From Pseudaestuariivita sp. (GTDB lineage: Bacteria; Pseudomonadota; Alphaproteobacteria; Rhodobacterales; Rhodobacteraceae), in contig JAHDCH010000099.1 in NCBI GenBank assembly GCA_020629995.1, positions 2,936-8,538 on the forward strand: a DNA stretch of 5,603 nt, given 5' to 3'. The notes beneath the pieces are model-generated. The model made no database searches and was not told the origin of the DNA. It was given only the letters and a program-made list of their open reading frames with translations. Below are positions 4,706 through 5,603 of the stretch, one piece after another. The first letter of the stretch is position 1; each line of letters starts with the position of its first letter. Both the position numbers and the translations under genes were made by a program.

Positions 4706-5603
4706 ATGGATACAGAATTTGCACGCAGCCTTCTTGCGGTGATCGACACCGGGTCGATCGCCGAGGCGGGGCGCGTTCAGGGGCTGACCGCGTCGGCGGT
4801 GTCGCAGCGTGTGCGCGCGCTTGAGGATGGGCTGGGTGTCCGTCTTTTGGTGCGCAGCGGGCGCAGCGTCAGCCCCACACCCGAGGCGCTGGCTCTGGTT
4901 CCGGATCTGCGCGCGCTGGTCGCCGCGGCCGAACGTGTGCGTCGGGGCGCGGGCTCTGGCCGGTTGGCCGGTCCGTTTCGGCTGGGCGCGATTTCGACGG
5001 TGCTGGGCGATGACGTCCCCGAGATCCTGCGCCGCGCCCGGGCCAAGTTGCCGGAGGTCAGCCTCAGCGTCCTGCCCGGGTCTTCGGCCGAACTGTTTCA
5101 GGCGCTGGGGCGGGATGCGCTGGACATGGTGCTGATCGTCACGCCGCCGGTCGAGGTGCCCAAGGCGCTTGCCGTTCTGCCGCTGTCGGAACAGCCCCTG
5201 TGCCTTGTCACGCCCGCAACCACGCCAGAGGCGGATTTGCCCTGGCTGGTTTATGCGCCGGGGTCCTGGGGCGGGGCGCTGTGCTGGCGGGCGGTGCTTC
5301 GTCTCGCGGGCGATGCGCCGGACGTGATGTGCGAGCTTGACGCGCCCGAGACCATCGCGCGCATGGTGGCGGGCGGGGTTGGCCGGGCTGTTCTGCCGAT
5401 GTGGCGGGGTCTGTCACAGATGTCCGGCCTTGCCGTCACATCGCTGTCCGGGCCGGGCCGCGGGATCGCGGCGGTGATGCCACGGCCCATCGCCGGGCAT
5501 CCGATGGCCGATCTGGTGCGCGGCGTGGTCAGCGCGGGCGGTGCACATGCGCCGATTGCACAAGGCCAAAGCCCAGCATCAGGATCAGCATCGCCGACCC
5601 GCC
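4706..5603 (+). CDS. LysR-family transcriptional regulator, 3' end unresolved at right edge
   Basis: At least 299 codons of a LysR-type regulator. The N-terminal winged helix-turn-helix covers about residues 3-62: FARSLLAVIDTGSIAEAG, then the recognition helix TASAVSQRVRALEDGLG (28-44) and LLVRSGRSVSPTPEAL (47-62). A linker helix (63-82) and the two-lobed effector domain follow, opening with GPFRLGAI and including the hallmark second-lobe pattern TIARMVAGGVGRAVLP. The usual family length is 290-310, so the protein should end about here, yet no stop occurs before the edge and the last 20 or so codons are atypical (see findings). The ATG at 4706 is the first start after an in-frame TAA at 4694; no strong ribosome site precedes it. 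It is divergent from the VOC-GhrA operon, the standard layout for a regulator of its neighbours. The effector is unknown; a 2-oxoacid or aldehyde is a guess. Confidence 0.88.
   Translation, partial: MDTEFARSLLAVIDTGSIAEAGRVQGLTASAVSQRVRALEDGLGVRLLVRSGRSVSPTPEALALVPDLRALVAAAERVRRGAGSGRLAGPFRLGAISTVLGDDVPEILRRARAKLPEVSLSVLPGSSAELFQALGRDALDMVLIVTPPVEVPKALAVLPLSEQPLCLVTPATTPEADLPWLVYAPGSWGGALCWRAVLRLAGDAPDVMCELDAPETIARMVAGGVGRAVLPMWRGLSQMSGLAVTSLSGPGRGIAAVMPRPIAGHPMADLVRGVVSAGGAHAPIAQGQSPASGSASPTR

Noticed and set aside
5251..5603. A minus-strand lipoprotein starting MLILMLGFGLCAIGAC with a lipobox-like IGAC
   Set aside because: Its body would be wholly antisense to the conserved LysR effector domain and is low-complexity; the lipobox resemblance is probably chance, although the right-edge helix is kept as a finding.

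Overview
This is a GC-rich window packed almost wall to wall with genes. The GC-dominated third codon positions, the very short or overlapping gene junctions and the look of the proteins (an SseB-domain protein behind a four-cysteine uracil-DNA glycosylase, an acyl-CoA-desaturase-like protein, a GhrA-type reductase) suggest an alphaproteobacterium, most likely of the Rhodobacterales. This is an inference from sequence style, not a database match. No RNA gene, insertion sequence, CRISPR array or phage signal is visible.

Layout. Positions 1-846 (minus strand) hold a two-gene operon: an ArsR-family repressor followed, with an 8-nt overlap, by a permease of the ArsP/DUF318 type that runs off the left edge. 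Positions 847-945 are a divergent control region with two near-identical 22-bp direct repeats, probably ArsR operators. One sits directly against the arsR start codon and the other on the -10 of a putative rightward promoter. Positions 946-3267 (plus strand) hold a uracil-DNA glycosylase superfamily protein, an SseB-domain protein (8-nt overlap, strong ribosome binding site) and a membrane fatty-acid-desaturase-like protein 35 nt further on. Positions 3261-4612 (minus strand) hold a two-gene operon: a VOC/glyoxalase-fold protein followed by a GhrA-like glyoxylate/hydroxypyruvate reductase, joined by an ATGA overlap. From 4706 a divergent LysR-type regulator reads to the right edge, and no stop is seen.

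How the genes may work together. The left half looks like an arsenic or organoarsenic export pair: a repressor with a C-terminal CC-X4-C cysteine cluster and an ArsP-like permease. Its operators may also control the glycosylase-SseB operon on the other side. The right half looks like a small 2-oxoacid/aldehyde-handling module (GhrA plus a glyoxalase-fold protein) with its own divergent LysR regulator. The desaturase-like gene ends convergently against the reductase with a 7-nt overlap.

I see no clearly novel system. The observations most worth checking are the paired operators linking a metalloid sensor to a DNA-repair-type gene, the diverged active-site motifs of the glycosylase, the eroded second histidine box of the desaturase, and the unresolved right end, where the LysR frame stays open while codon use changes.
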